From an uncultured Clostridium sp. (GTDB lineage Bacteria > Bacillota > Clostridia > TANB77 > CAG-508), in assembly GCA_900553405.1 (NCBI GenBank), contig USDF01000041.1, positions 1-12,740 of the forward strand: 12,740 nt of DNA. The letters run 5' to 3'. Under the pieces are notes generated by a model that saw only the letters and a list, made by a program, of their open reading frames with translations, made no database searches and was not told the origin of the DNA. The position numbers were made by a program, and so were the translations under genes. Positions 6,869 to 12,740 of this stretch are shown here, in pieces; within the stretch, counting starts at the first letter, position 1; each line of letters opens with the position of its first letter.

Positions 6869-6897
6869 TTTTAGGATGAATATCCTAAAAGAGGAGG
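6869..6897 (+). promoter_or_regulatory. Perfect hairpin directly in front of a strong ribosome binding site
   Basis: TTTTAGGAT (6869-6877) pairs perfectly with ATCCTAAAA (6882-6890) around a GAAT loop. The next base starts the ribosome binding site GAGGAGG (6891-6897) of the gene at 6905. It could be a leader hairpin affecting ribosome access or mRNA stability, or a DNA operator for the winged-helix protein that follows. No promoter is obvious upstream. Confidence 0.5.
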
Positions 6898-6904
6898 AAA
6901 AAAC

Positions 6905-7846
6905 ATGGTAGAAGATAATGAAATTAAAGCGCAAGTATCACCATTTGCAATTCGTGAAGGTGAAATTAAAGTTTTTGATGGTAAAGATGGTTATGTATCA
7001 ATGAACCAAATTATACACAAAATAAATATTGGTCATATTACAGATATTCATTTTGCAATATTAGAATTAGTAAATGAATTTGAATTTATTACATCAAGAC
7101 AAATTTTTCAATTATTAGAATGGAAAGGTATTGATGCTAAATCACAAGATAAACTAAATAATAAATTAGAACAATTAGTAAAATCTAAAATATTAACAAG
7201 ATATTACTTTAGCTCTGAAGAAGGAAAAGGAATTTATCGTATTTACTGTTTAGAAAAAATGGGTAAATACCTATTAAATTCAAAAGAAATAGAATGTAAA
7301 TGGCAACCAACAGATAATACAAAACCTGTTGCAATGATAAAAAAACGTTTAGCAGGAAATCAAACAATTATAGCTTATTTAAGAAAAGTAAAGGCATTTG
7401 ACTCATATATCCCAAAGCCAGCTATTACAGCTAAAATGGCAGGAAAAGTATTTAAAGCAACTGGTGGAAGTGTTAAACTTACAAAAAACGGAAAAGCAAT
7501 TCAATTCGTATTTGAAGTAGTAAGAAGAGAAGAAGATTGGGAGAAAAAATTAGTAGATAAAATGAGATTATATCAAGACTTTTATGATAACTTTGTTCCA
7601 GGAGATTCAGGTTTTGCTTCAATGCCACAATTAATATTTATCTGTGAAGATGAAAAACATATGGCAGAAACATTTAGAACAATAATTGTAAATCAAGTAG
7701 AAATTAAGCAATTAAAATTATATTTTTCAACAGATTTAAGGCAAAATGAAGAAACTCTTGCAAAAACTTTAGTAGAGTTTAAACAAGATCCAGAAACTAA
7801 AAAATATAAAATGGAAGATGTTGAAGTTAAATTGTTAGGAATATAA
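6905..7846 (+). CDS. Replication-relaxation (MobC-like) family winged-helix protein
   Basis: This 313-residue soluble protein resembles the replication-relaxation family (Pfam-type Replic_Relax), found on plasmids and conjugative elements and linked to DNA nicking, relaxation or relaxase accessory roles. Residues about 46-125 form a winged helix-turn-helix: a helix around 47-58, ITSRQIFQLLEWK (62-74), a recognition-type helix 81-94, and a wing with LTRYYFSSEEGKGIYRIYCL (97-116). The C-terminal alpha/beta half (about 155-290) has FVFEVVRREEDWEKKLVDKM (201-220), PQLIFICEDE (241-250) and LYFSTDLR (272-279), which match the layout of that family. The ATG follows a very strong GAGGAGG site. The gene converges on a VirD4/TraG-type ATPase gene and shares its terminator, which strengthens the conjugation link. 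The family call is from pattern and context, and is less certain than the others. Confidence 0.65.
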   Translation: MVEDNEIKAQVSPFAIREGEIKVFDGKDGYVSMNQIIHKINIGHITDIHFAILELVNEFEFITSRQIFQLLEWKGIDAKSQDKLNNKLEQLVKSKILTRYYFSSEEGKGIYRIYCLEKMGKYLLNSKEIECKWQPTDNTKPVAMIKKRLAGNQTIIAYLRKVKAFDSYIPKPAITAKMAGKVFKATGGSVKLTKNGKAIQFVFEVVRREEDWEKKLVDKMRLYQDFYDNFVPGDSGFASMPQLIFICEDEKHMAETFRTIIVNQVEIKQLKLYFSTDLRQNEETLAKTLVEFKQDPETKKYKMEDVEVKLLGI

Positions 7847-7884
7847 ATAAAGAGGAGATATTTAATTTTATCTCCTCTTTATTT
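7845..7884. terminator. Bidirectional terminator between convergent genes
   Basis: A perfect 16-bp stem (7845-7860 with 7869-7884) containing GAGGAGA/TCTCCTC has an eight-base loop and A/T tracts on both sides. It fills the gap between the two facing stop codons (7844-7846 on + and 7885-7887 on -), so it ends both genes. Confidence 0.92.
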
Positions 7885-10227
7885 TTATCCATTAGGATTT
7901 CCTTTTTTTAAGTCATATACAATTCCATCTTCATTATCATATAAGAATTTTGCATCTGTTGTATCTGTTGTATCTGTTGTATCTGTTTTTATTGGATCTA
8001 AATCTCCATTCGCGTCTTCTACAAATTCAGTTTCAGATTTCCAACTTGAAGATTTTTTTCTTTTTGGTTCTTCTTCAGTAATACCATTTGTGAATTTTTC
8101 ATAATCGTAATTTTTAATAGAATGTTTCTCTTTATATTTTGCATCTAAGAAATCTAATTTACCATCAGCTAATTGAATTACACCTTTATTATTTTTATAT
8201 TTAAATAAACAAGACTTAAAGGTTGTAGCTCTTACTTTATCTGGTGCAAATTTTGGTTGCCATGCCCATTCTATTCCACCATATTTAGGATCATATTTTC
8301 CTTTTTCGGTATCATAGGTATTTGAAAATTTCCATTTTCTTACGTTACCAAATTCTTTAGACCACCATTCATTTTCATCAATAGAATTGTTACCAAATAC
8401 TAATTTATTAATACAATTTGATACAATAGTATTTCTGTATTTAGAATTTACATCTCCAAGTTGTGCAAGTGTTTGTGAAGAAATAGTAGTACCAACTTTG
8501 TATTTTCTATATAAAGTAAATATAGGTTCTGTTACCTTAGAAATGAATTCAGGGAATTCATCTATATATAAGAAGTGAGGGACTCTTGTGTTTTCATTTC
8601 CTGGTCTTCTTAATACAGCATTTTGCATTAATAGTATAAAGAACATACCAAATGTTTTATGAACACTAGCTCCTAAGTCACCTCTTCTTGTACATAAGAA
8701 TACAATTTCACCATTTTCAAGTACTTTCTCATAGTTTATATTGTTGTTTCTATTACAAATGATGCTTTTTACACCTGGATAACGAAGTAGTTTTTCAAAT
8801 ATAGAAGAAGCATATTGAACTGCTTTTTCTGTTTGTAATCTTCTTGGTGAGTCTTCATAAAAATGTCTTTTAAAGTATTGAAGAGTTAATGAATATTCTT
8901 CTTTAATTTCTGGAATAGTTTCTAATTTGCTACATAATTCTTCAACTGCATCCATGTTTTTAAATAATTTTAAAACATCTTCCAATGTTGGCAAATAATC
9001 TTTGTCCTTGTATATAATAGGATAACTTGCTTTAAGTAGAGTACAAGTATTTTCAAGTGCTTCAATAGCATCGTTTTCCATATTAACTTTATCTATATTT
9101 TCTAAAGTTCCTTGATACATTGCTTTTAATACATATGTGAATACTCCAGCAGCTTTTAATGGATTTTCATATACGAATGGGTTTAATCCAATAGAAGCTC
9201 TATCATTAGGGTCTACAATGTGATAAGGTATATTAAAGTTTTCTGCTACTTCCATCATATGAGAAATAGATTCATAATCTGGAGAAATAGAAGTGATACC
9301 TAAAGTTTTGTAAATAATCTTTCCACCAGATTCTCCTAAAATCATTTTTTTCATATAAGTTTTATATAAGCCTTCTTTTCCTTGTGTAGGTGTTAGCATA
9401 TTTAAATTGAAATGTTCATTTATATAATCGTTTGTATATGGACAATTTAAAGTTGCTATTCCTGTTTTTAAAGCTGTATAACCCATTTCTTTTGCAGTAG
9501 TAATAAAGAAATATTTTTTCTCTATATCTCTTGCTACCATAGGTTCAAATACTAAAGAAGTTTTTCCTGCTCCAGAAGGTCCAACAACTAAAAATTGATT
9601 GAAACGACTTTGTTCTGGAATAATTTCTTTTGCACCTGTTTCTTTGTTCATACATACAAACATTTCACAAGAGTAAGCTCCTGTACCATCTTTAACATCT
9701 GTTAATTTTATTCCACCATAATCCCAAATAGATTCTTGTAATAAACGTGTATCATTAACTTTCTTATACAAGAAACCAAATATTTTTGGCGCTGTTACTA
9801 ATGGTAAATATAAAGCAAGTGCAGATAATGCTGGTCTAAATAGTTCAGAAAATTCTGTAGCAATTACTGGATAACCTGGAAGAGATAATAAACCAAACCA
9901 GATTACTTGGTTCATCCATTGAACTACCATAGAAATTCCTATTGTATATAAGCAAATAACATATACATTGAACATTGCAGATTTCATTTTATTAGAACTT
10001 GCAAATTTAGAAGCAAATCCAAATAAAAATGCAAATACAGGACAAGCAAGTGCAAACGTATACATGAAAGGTCCCCAATATGAAACACTCATACCTGTAA
10101 ATATTAAAAATAAAACTTCTACAATTCTATCTACCATAAAATAGACAGATAAAAGTGTTAATATATATGTTACAAATGTATTTCTATCTGTTTTTAGAAA
10201 TTTTAAAAATTTGTCTATATATTTCAA
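7885..10227 (-). CDS. VirD4/TraG-type coupling protein (T4SS DNA-transfer ATPase family)
   Basis: This is a membrane-anchored hexameric-type ATPase of the VirD4/TraG/TraD family, which feeds DNA-protein complexes into conjugation machines. Numbered from my start, about four membrane helices lie at residues 18-45, 52-73, 84-117 and 132-153. The cytoplasmic ATPase follows, with Walker A GPSGAGKT (216-223), DPNDRASIGLNPF (339-351), Walker B FLYIDE (552-557) and the downstream SSQTLAQLG (584-592). The DxKGE-like motif expected after Walker A is altered (TTAKEMGY, 243-250). A hydrophilic tail carries TDT repeats. The frame is open to a TTG at 10296, but that TTG is the -35 box of a good promoter. 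The TTG at 10227 follows GGTGA with proper spacing, giving 780 residues. No relaxase, VirB4 or other transfer gene is in the window. The family is secure, the biological role is not. Confidence 0.88.
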   Translation of the reverse strand: MKYIDKFLKFLKTDRNTFVTYILTLLSVYFMVDRIVEVLFLIFTGMSVSYWGPFMYTFALACPVFAFLFGFASKFASSNKMKSAMFNVYVICLYTIGISMVVQWMNQVIWFGLLSLPGYPVIATEFSELFRPALSALALYLPLVTAPKIFGFLYKKVNDTRLLQESIWDYGGIKLTDVKDGTGAYSCEMFVCMNKETGAKEIIPEQSRFNQFLVVGPSGAGKTSLVFEPMVARDIEKKYFFITTAKEMGYTALKTGIATLNCPYTNDYINEHFNLNMLTPTQGKEGLYKTYMKKMILGESGGKIIYKTLGITSISPDYESISHMMEVAENFNIPYHIVDPNDRASIGLNPFVYENPLKAAGVFTYVLKAMYQGTLENIDKVNMENDAIEALENTCTLLKASYPIIYKDKDYLPTLEDVLKLFKNMDAVEELCSKLETIPEIKEEYSLTLQYFKRHFYEDSPRRLQTEKAVQYASSIFEKLLRYPGVKSIICNRNNNINYEKVLENGEIVFLCTRRGDLGASVHKTFGMFFILLMQNAVLRRPGNENTRVPHFLYIDEFPEFISKVTEPIFTLYRKYKVGTTISSQTLAQLGDVNSKYRNTIVSNCINKLVFGNNSIDENEWWSKEFGNVRKWKFSNTYDTEKGKYDPKYGGIEWAWQPKFAPDKVRATTFKSCLFKYKNNKGVIQLADGKLDFLDAKYKEKHSIKNYDYEKFTNGITEEEPKRKKSSSWKSETEFVEDANGDLDPIKTDTTDTTDTTDAKFLYDNEDGIVYDLKKGNPNG
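7954..7989. repeat. Nine-base tandem repeat in the coupling-protein gene
   Basis: ATCTGTTGT is repeated three times (7954-7980), followed by a partial fourth copy (7981-7989). On the coding minus strand this gives TDTTDTTDTTD near the C-terminus of the VirD4-like protein. The nine-base unit keeps the reading frame, so copy-number changes would only alter the length of an acidic/threonine linker. Confidence 0.85.
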
Positions 10228-10267
10228 GTTTTTCACCACTTTCAAAATATTAAAATAATTCATATAT

Positions 10268-10296
10268 ATTATCTTACAAAATGCCGAAAAATTCAA
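10268..10296 (-). promoter_or_regulatory. Sigma-A-type promoter of the VirD4-like gene
   Basis: Read on the minus strand, TTGAAT (10296-10291) and GATAAT (10273-10268) are separated by 17 bases. Transcription would start near 10261, about 34 bases ahead of the TTG start at 10227. This placement rules against the longer frame beginning at 10296. Confidence 0.65.
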
Positions 10297-10346
10297 GTGT
10301 TTTGGGCAAATTTGTTAATTAAATTTTACGTTTTAAAATAAAAATT

Positions 10347-10409
10347 AACCAAAAGGGACAGAATTACCTTTTGGGACGTTTCCTTTTGGTTAATCTGTCC
10401 CTTTTGGTT
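10347..10409. repeat. REP-like palindrome in the divergent intergenic region
   Basis: Sixteen bases (10347-10362) pair perfectly with 10394-10409; after two mismatches ACC (10366-10368) pairs with GGT (10388-10390). The arms hold GGGACAGA and TCTGTCCC. The octamer CCTTTTGG occurs three times (10367-10374, 10382-10389, 10400-10407) and its complement once (10349-10356). It is more GC-rich than the flanking DNA and resembles the palindrome at 1117-1170 in its GGGACA/TGTCCC ends. It lies between two divergent promoters and could also act as a hairpin in transcripts from outside. Confidence 0.65.
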
Positions 10410-10412
10410 TGC

Positions 10413-10443
10413 TTATTCAATTTTTTTATAAAAAATTGAATAA
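10413..10443. repeat. AT-rich inverted repeat overlapping a promoter
   Basis: Bases 10413-10426 pair with 10430-10443 as a 14-bp stem with a three-base turn. The right arm contains the TTGAAT -35 box (10436-10441) of the promoter for the gene at 10528, so the repeat could act as an operator, a DNA-bending site or a terminator for minus-strand transcripts. Confidence 0.5.
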
Positions 10444-10464
10444 TATTTATAATATGAATATAAT
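10436..10464 (+). promoter_or_regulatory. Sigma-A-type promoter of the MurJ/SpoVB-family gene
   Basis: TTGAAT (10436-10441) and a perfect TATAAT (10459-10464) are separated by 17 bases. Transcription would start near 10471, giving a leader of about 57 bases. The rest of the 10228-10527 gap holds the opposing promoter, the two inverted repeats and nothing else I can recognise. Confidence 0.75.
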
Positions 10465-10527
10465 TTATAAAATAAGGGTTATGGATAATCCAAAAAAATC
10501 TAAATAATAGATGAAAAGGATGGAAAA

Positions 10528-12189
10528 ATGTCATTATTTAAGAAAAGGTATGAAAAGAAAGTAAAGGGAGAAAGTTTTATGCAAGGAGTTATGGCACTTA
10601 TGTTCTCGCAAGTGCTTATAAAACTTCTTGGGTTAGTATATAAATGGTATTTAACAAATAGAGAGGGCTTTGGAGATAGGGGAAATGCTATTTATAGTGC
10701 GGGATTTTCTATATATGCCTTACTTTTAACAATTTCTTCTACAGGTGTGCCAAATGCAGTAGCAAGACTTGTTTCTGAGCATACTGCAAAAGATGATTAC
10801 AAAGGTGCTTATAGAATATTTAAAATTGCCTTTGGAACGTTTGCAATTATAGGACTAGTAGGAACTTTACTTTTATTTTTTGGGGCACATTATATAGCGA
10901 AAGTTTGGCTTGCAATACCAGAAGCAGAACTTACGCTAGTGGCGCTATCTCCGGCTATATTTTTTGTTTCAATTATTAGTGTATTTAGAGGTTTCTTTAA
11001 CGGAAGAGGAAATATGAAGGCAACAGCTAATTCACAAACAATAGAACAATTATTTAAAACAATTTTTACAGTAATAGTGGTTGAAATAGTTGCAATTTGT
11101 TCAGGAGCAAATACCAATTTGATGGCAGCAGGAGCAAACCTTGCAACAACACTTGCAACAGTGGGAAGTTTCTTCTATTTATATGTATTTTTCAAAATGA
11201 GAAGAGAGGATTTAGATAAAGAAATAGTCACATCTAGAGTAGGAAAAACGCAAAGTGTATGGAAAACAGTAAAAAGTATATTGTCAGTATCTATTCCAAT
11301 GTCATTAAGTGCAGTTTTAACTTCAGTTAATAGAAATATAGATTCAACAACGGTAAAAAGAGGTCTTCAAAATTTTTTGTCAGAAGCTGATGCTTTAAAA
11401 CAATATGGAATATTAAGCGGAAAAGTTGATACACTAACTTCACTTCCATTATCATTTAATATTGCTTTTGCTACAGCATTAGTCCCAGCTATTACAACAG
11501 CAAAAACAAAAGGAGATATGAAAAGTGCAACAAAGAGAGTATCTTTTTCATTACTTGTTACAATGCTTATAGGGCTTCCTTGTATGGTAGGAATGATAAT
11601 ATTTGCACAGCCGATTTTAAATTTATTATTTCCAAATGCACCAGAAGGAGCATTTATATTTCAAGTTAGTTCAATTGCAATAATTTTTACAGTATTAGAA
11701 CAAACTGTAAATGGAGCATTGCAAGGTTTAGGAAAAATAATGACACCAACAATAGCACTTTTAATAGGTGTTGCAGTTAAATTTATTTTGAATTTAGTAT
11801 TAGTACCAATAGAAGGAATAGGTGCAGCAGGTGCAGCTTTTGCAACAGTGGCATGTCATGCAATAGCGTTTTTTATAGGATTTAAAGTGCTGAGAACAAA
11901 TATGAAACTAGATTTAACTTTTTCTAAATTTATTTTAAAACCAATTTTAGCAACATTAATGATGGGAATATGTTCATATGCAGTATATTTACTTTTAGGT
12001 GGTATAATTGCAGGAAAGTTGGCAACAATAATTGCAATATTAGTCGCAGTTCTTGTATATGGATTAGCAGTAATTGCATTAAAAATTTTTACTAAAGAAG
12101 AAATATTTATGATTCCTTACGGCAACAAGCTATACAAAATTTTAGAAAAATTGAAGATTTATAAAGAAAGTGAAAACACAGTAAAATAG
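10528..12189 (+). CDS. MurJ/SpoVB-family lipid-linked oligosaccharide flippase
   Basis: This is a MOP-superfamily polytopic membrane protein of the MurJ/SpoVB/YtgP branch, which flips lipid-linked cell-wall or polysaccharide precursors such as lipid II across the membrane. The 553 residues and about 14 hydrophobic segments match YtgP/MurJ of Bacillus (544). Family signatures are ISSTGVPNAVARLVSE (69-84), FRGFFNGRGNMKATANSQ with the following IEQ (153-173), NGALQGLGKIMTPT in the second half, and the C-terminal FTKEEIFMIPYGNKL. The ATG at 10528 follows AAAAGGA and a clear promoter. A basic N-terminal stretch (residues 5-14) precedes helix one. It could be the essential lipid II flippase or a sporulation paralogue (SpoVB-like); the window does not decide. 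No terminator is obvious before the HU gene. Confidence 0.88.
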   Translation: MSLFKKRYEKKVKGESFMQGVMALMFSQVLIKLLGLVYKWYLTNREGFGDRGNAIYSAGFSIYALLLTISSTGVPNAVARLVSEHTAKDDYKGAYRIFKIAFGTFAIIGLVGTLLLFFGAHYIAKVWLAIPEAELTLVALSPAIFFVSIISVFRGFFNGRGNMKATANSQTIEQLFKTIFTVIVVEIVAICSGANTNLMAAGANLATTLATVGSFFYLYVFFKMRREDLDKEIVTSRVGKTQSVWKTVKSILSVSIPMSLSAVLTSVNRNIDSTTVKRGLQNFLSEADALKQYGILSGKVDTLTSLPLSFNIAFATALVPAITTAKTKGDMKSATKRVSFSLLVTMLIGLPCMVGMIIFAQPILNLLFPNAPEGAFIFQVSSIAIIFTVLEQTVNGALQGLGKIMTPTIALLIGVAVKFILNLVLVPIEGIGAAGAAFATVACHAIAFFIGFKVLRTNMKLDLTFSKFILKPILATLMMGICSYAVYLLLGGIIAGKLATIIAILVAVLVYGLAVIALKIFTKEEIFMIPYGNKLYKILEKLKIYKESENTVK

Positions 12190-12348
12190 CATATTACAGA
12201 ACTTTGAAAATCCAAAAACTTACAGCCCCAAAGGTTTAAAAAAAGAAAAATTGAAAAAAAAGAAGGATTTTGAAAAAGATTGGCGAATAATGTTACTAGT
12301 AGATAAATTTTACTATCTACATATGATATCTTATAGGAGGTAATTTAA
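12190..12348 (+). promoter_or_regulatory. Leader and probable promoter region of the HU gene
   Basis: This 159-base gap has no coding frame of note. TTGAAA (12270-12275) and TTGGCG (12280-12285) are possible -35 boxes, but neither has a convincing -10 partner. A perfect 7-bp inverted repeat, GTAGATA (12299-12305) and TATCTAC (12314-12320), lies just ahead of the ribosome binding site and may be an operator or a leader hairpin. AGGAGG at 12335-12340 is the ribosome binding site. Confidence 0.35.
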
Positions 12349-12627
12349 ATGAACAAATCTGATTTAATCGCAGCTATCGCAGCTAAAACAGGAGACACAA
12401 AGAAAGGTGCTGAAGCAGCATTAAACGCTTTCGTTGAAACTGTAACAGAAACATTAGTAAAAGGAGACAAAGTTCAACTTGTTGGATTTGGTTCTTTCGA
12501 AGTAAGAAAAAGAGCAGCTAGAAAGGGAAGAAACCCACAAACTAAAGAAGAAATCAAAATACCAGCATCTAAAGCTCCAGTTTTCAAAGCAGGAAAAGCT
12601 TTAAAAGATTTAGTAAATAAAAAATAA
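12349..12627 (+). CDS. hup: HU-family histone-like DNA-binding protein
   Basis: HU is a small basic nucleoid protein that dimerizes, bends DNA and supports replication, repair and recombination. The sequence is complete and canonical at 92 residues. It starts MNKSDLIAAIA, has the beta-sheet core VQLVGFGSFEVRKRAAR (42-58) and the DNA-clamping arm GRNPQTKEEIKIPAS (60-74) with the intercalating proline at position 63. It closes with the C-terminal helix FKAGKALKDLVN (79-90). The ATG follows AGGAGG with eight bases between. Codons here are richer in C-ending forms (ATC, TTC, GAC) than in neighbouring genes, as expected for a highly expressed protein. Its own leader and a strong terminator suggest a monocistronic gene. 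Confidence 0.97.
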   Translation: MNKSDLIAAIAAKTGDTKKGAEAALNAFVETVTETLVKGDKVQLVGFGSFEVRKRAARKGRNPQTKEEIKIPASKAPVFKAGKALKDLVNKK

Positions 12628-12660
12628 TAATGATTTCAATATAAATTATATGAATTCATA

Positions 12661-12691
12661 GGAAGAGCAAGATTTAGTCTTGTTCTTTTTT
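12661..12691 (+). terminator. Terminator of the HU gene
   Basis: The stem pairs 12663-12672 with 12678-12687 (one G-T pair) around a five-base loop and runs into a T tract to 12691. The remaining 49 bases of the window are A/T-rich with no feature I can support. Confidence 0.9.
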
Positions 12692-12740
12692 ATATTATAG
12701 GAAACTTCTATTTTTATATAAAAAAGAATAAAAAAATAAA

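Noticed and set aside
7954..7989. CRISPR-like or attachment-site interpretation of the short tandem array
   Set aside because: The unit is nine bases with no spacers and lies in frame inside a coding region, so it is a simple protein-coding microsatellite.

Overview
The window looks like a piece of chromosome from an AT-rich, low-GC Gram-positive bacterium, most likely an uncultured gut-type member of the Clostridia. The evidence is the very low GC content, strong purine-rich ribosome binding sites (GGAGG), sigma-A-type promoters with 17-base spacing, several TTG starts, the rpsB-tsf pair, and the lspA-then-RluD-type synthase order known from Firmicutes. This placement is inference from gene content and style; no marker here fixes the genus. 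All coding regions read with the standard bacterial code (TGG for Trp, TAA stops). There are no rRNA or tRNA genes, no CRISPR array and no insertion-sequence transposase.

Layout. (1) 1-2123: translation genes rpsB and tsf, each ended by a hairpin terminator. The rpsB leader carries a terminator-like hairpin. The tsf leader carries a GC-richer palindrome that looks like an inserted REP-type element. (2) 2165-6261: a probable four-gene operon from one clear promoter to one long hairpin. It encodes a GT-C-like multi-pass membrane protein, an LspA-family protein, an RluA/RluD-type pseudouridine synthase and an RsuA/RluB-type pseudouridine synthase. (3) 6262-6847: a separately promoted small S1-domain RNA-binding protein. 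(4) 6869-10296: a convergent pair with conjugation ancestry, a replication-relaxation (MobC-like) winged-helix protein on + and a VirD4/TraG-type coupling ATPase on -, sharing one bidirectional terminator. No relaxase or other secretion gene is present. (5) 10297-12189: a divergent promoter region with a second palindromic element, then a MurJ/SpoVB-family flippase. (6) 12190-12740: an HU DNA-binding protein with a strong terminator.

How the genes fit together. Most of the window is core housekeeping: ribosome and elongation factor, rRNA modification, cell-envelope precursor export and the nucleoid. Two parts stand out. The LspA-family protein sits in the normal lspA position but has lost both catalytic aspartates (now Lys113 and His131) and the NxG motif, so it should not work as signal peptidase II. 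The VirD4-like ATPase and replication-relaxation protein are intact and apparently expressed but stand alone among housekeeping genes. That suggests a co-opted or remnant DNA-transfer module.
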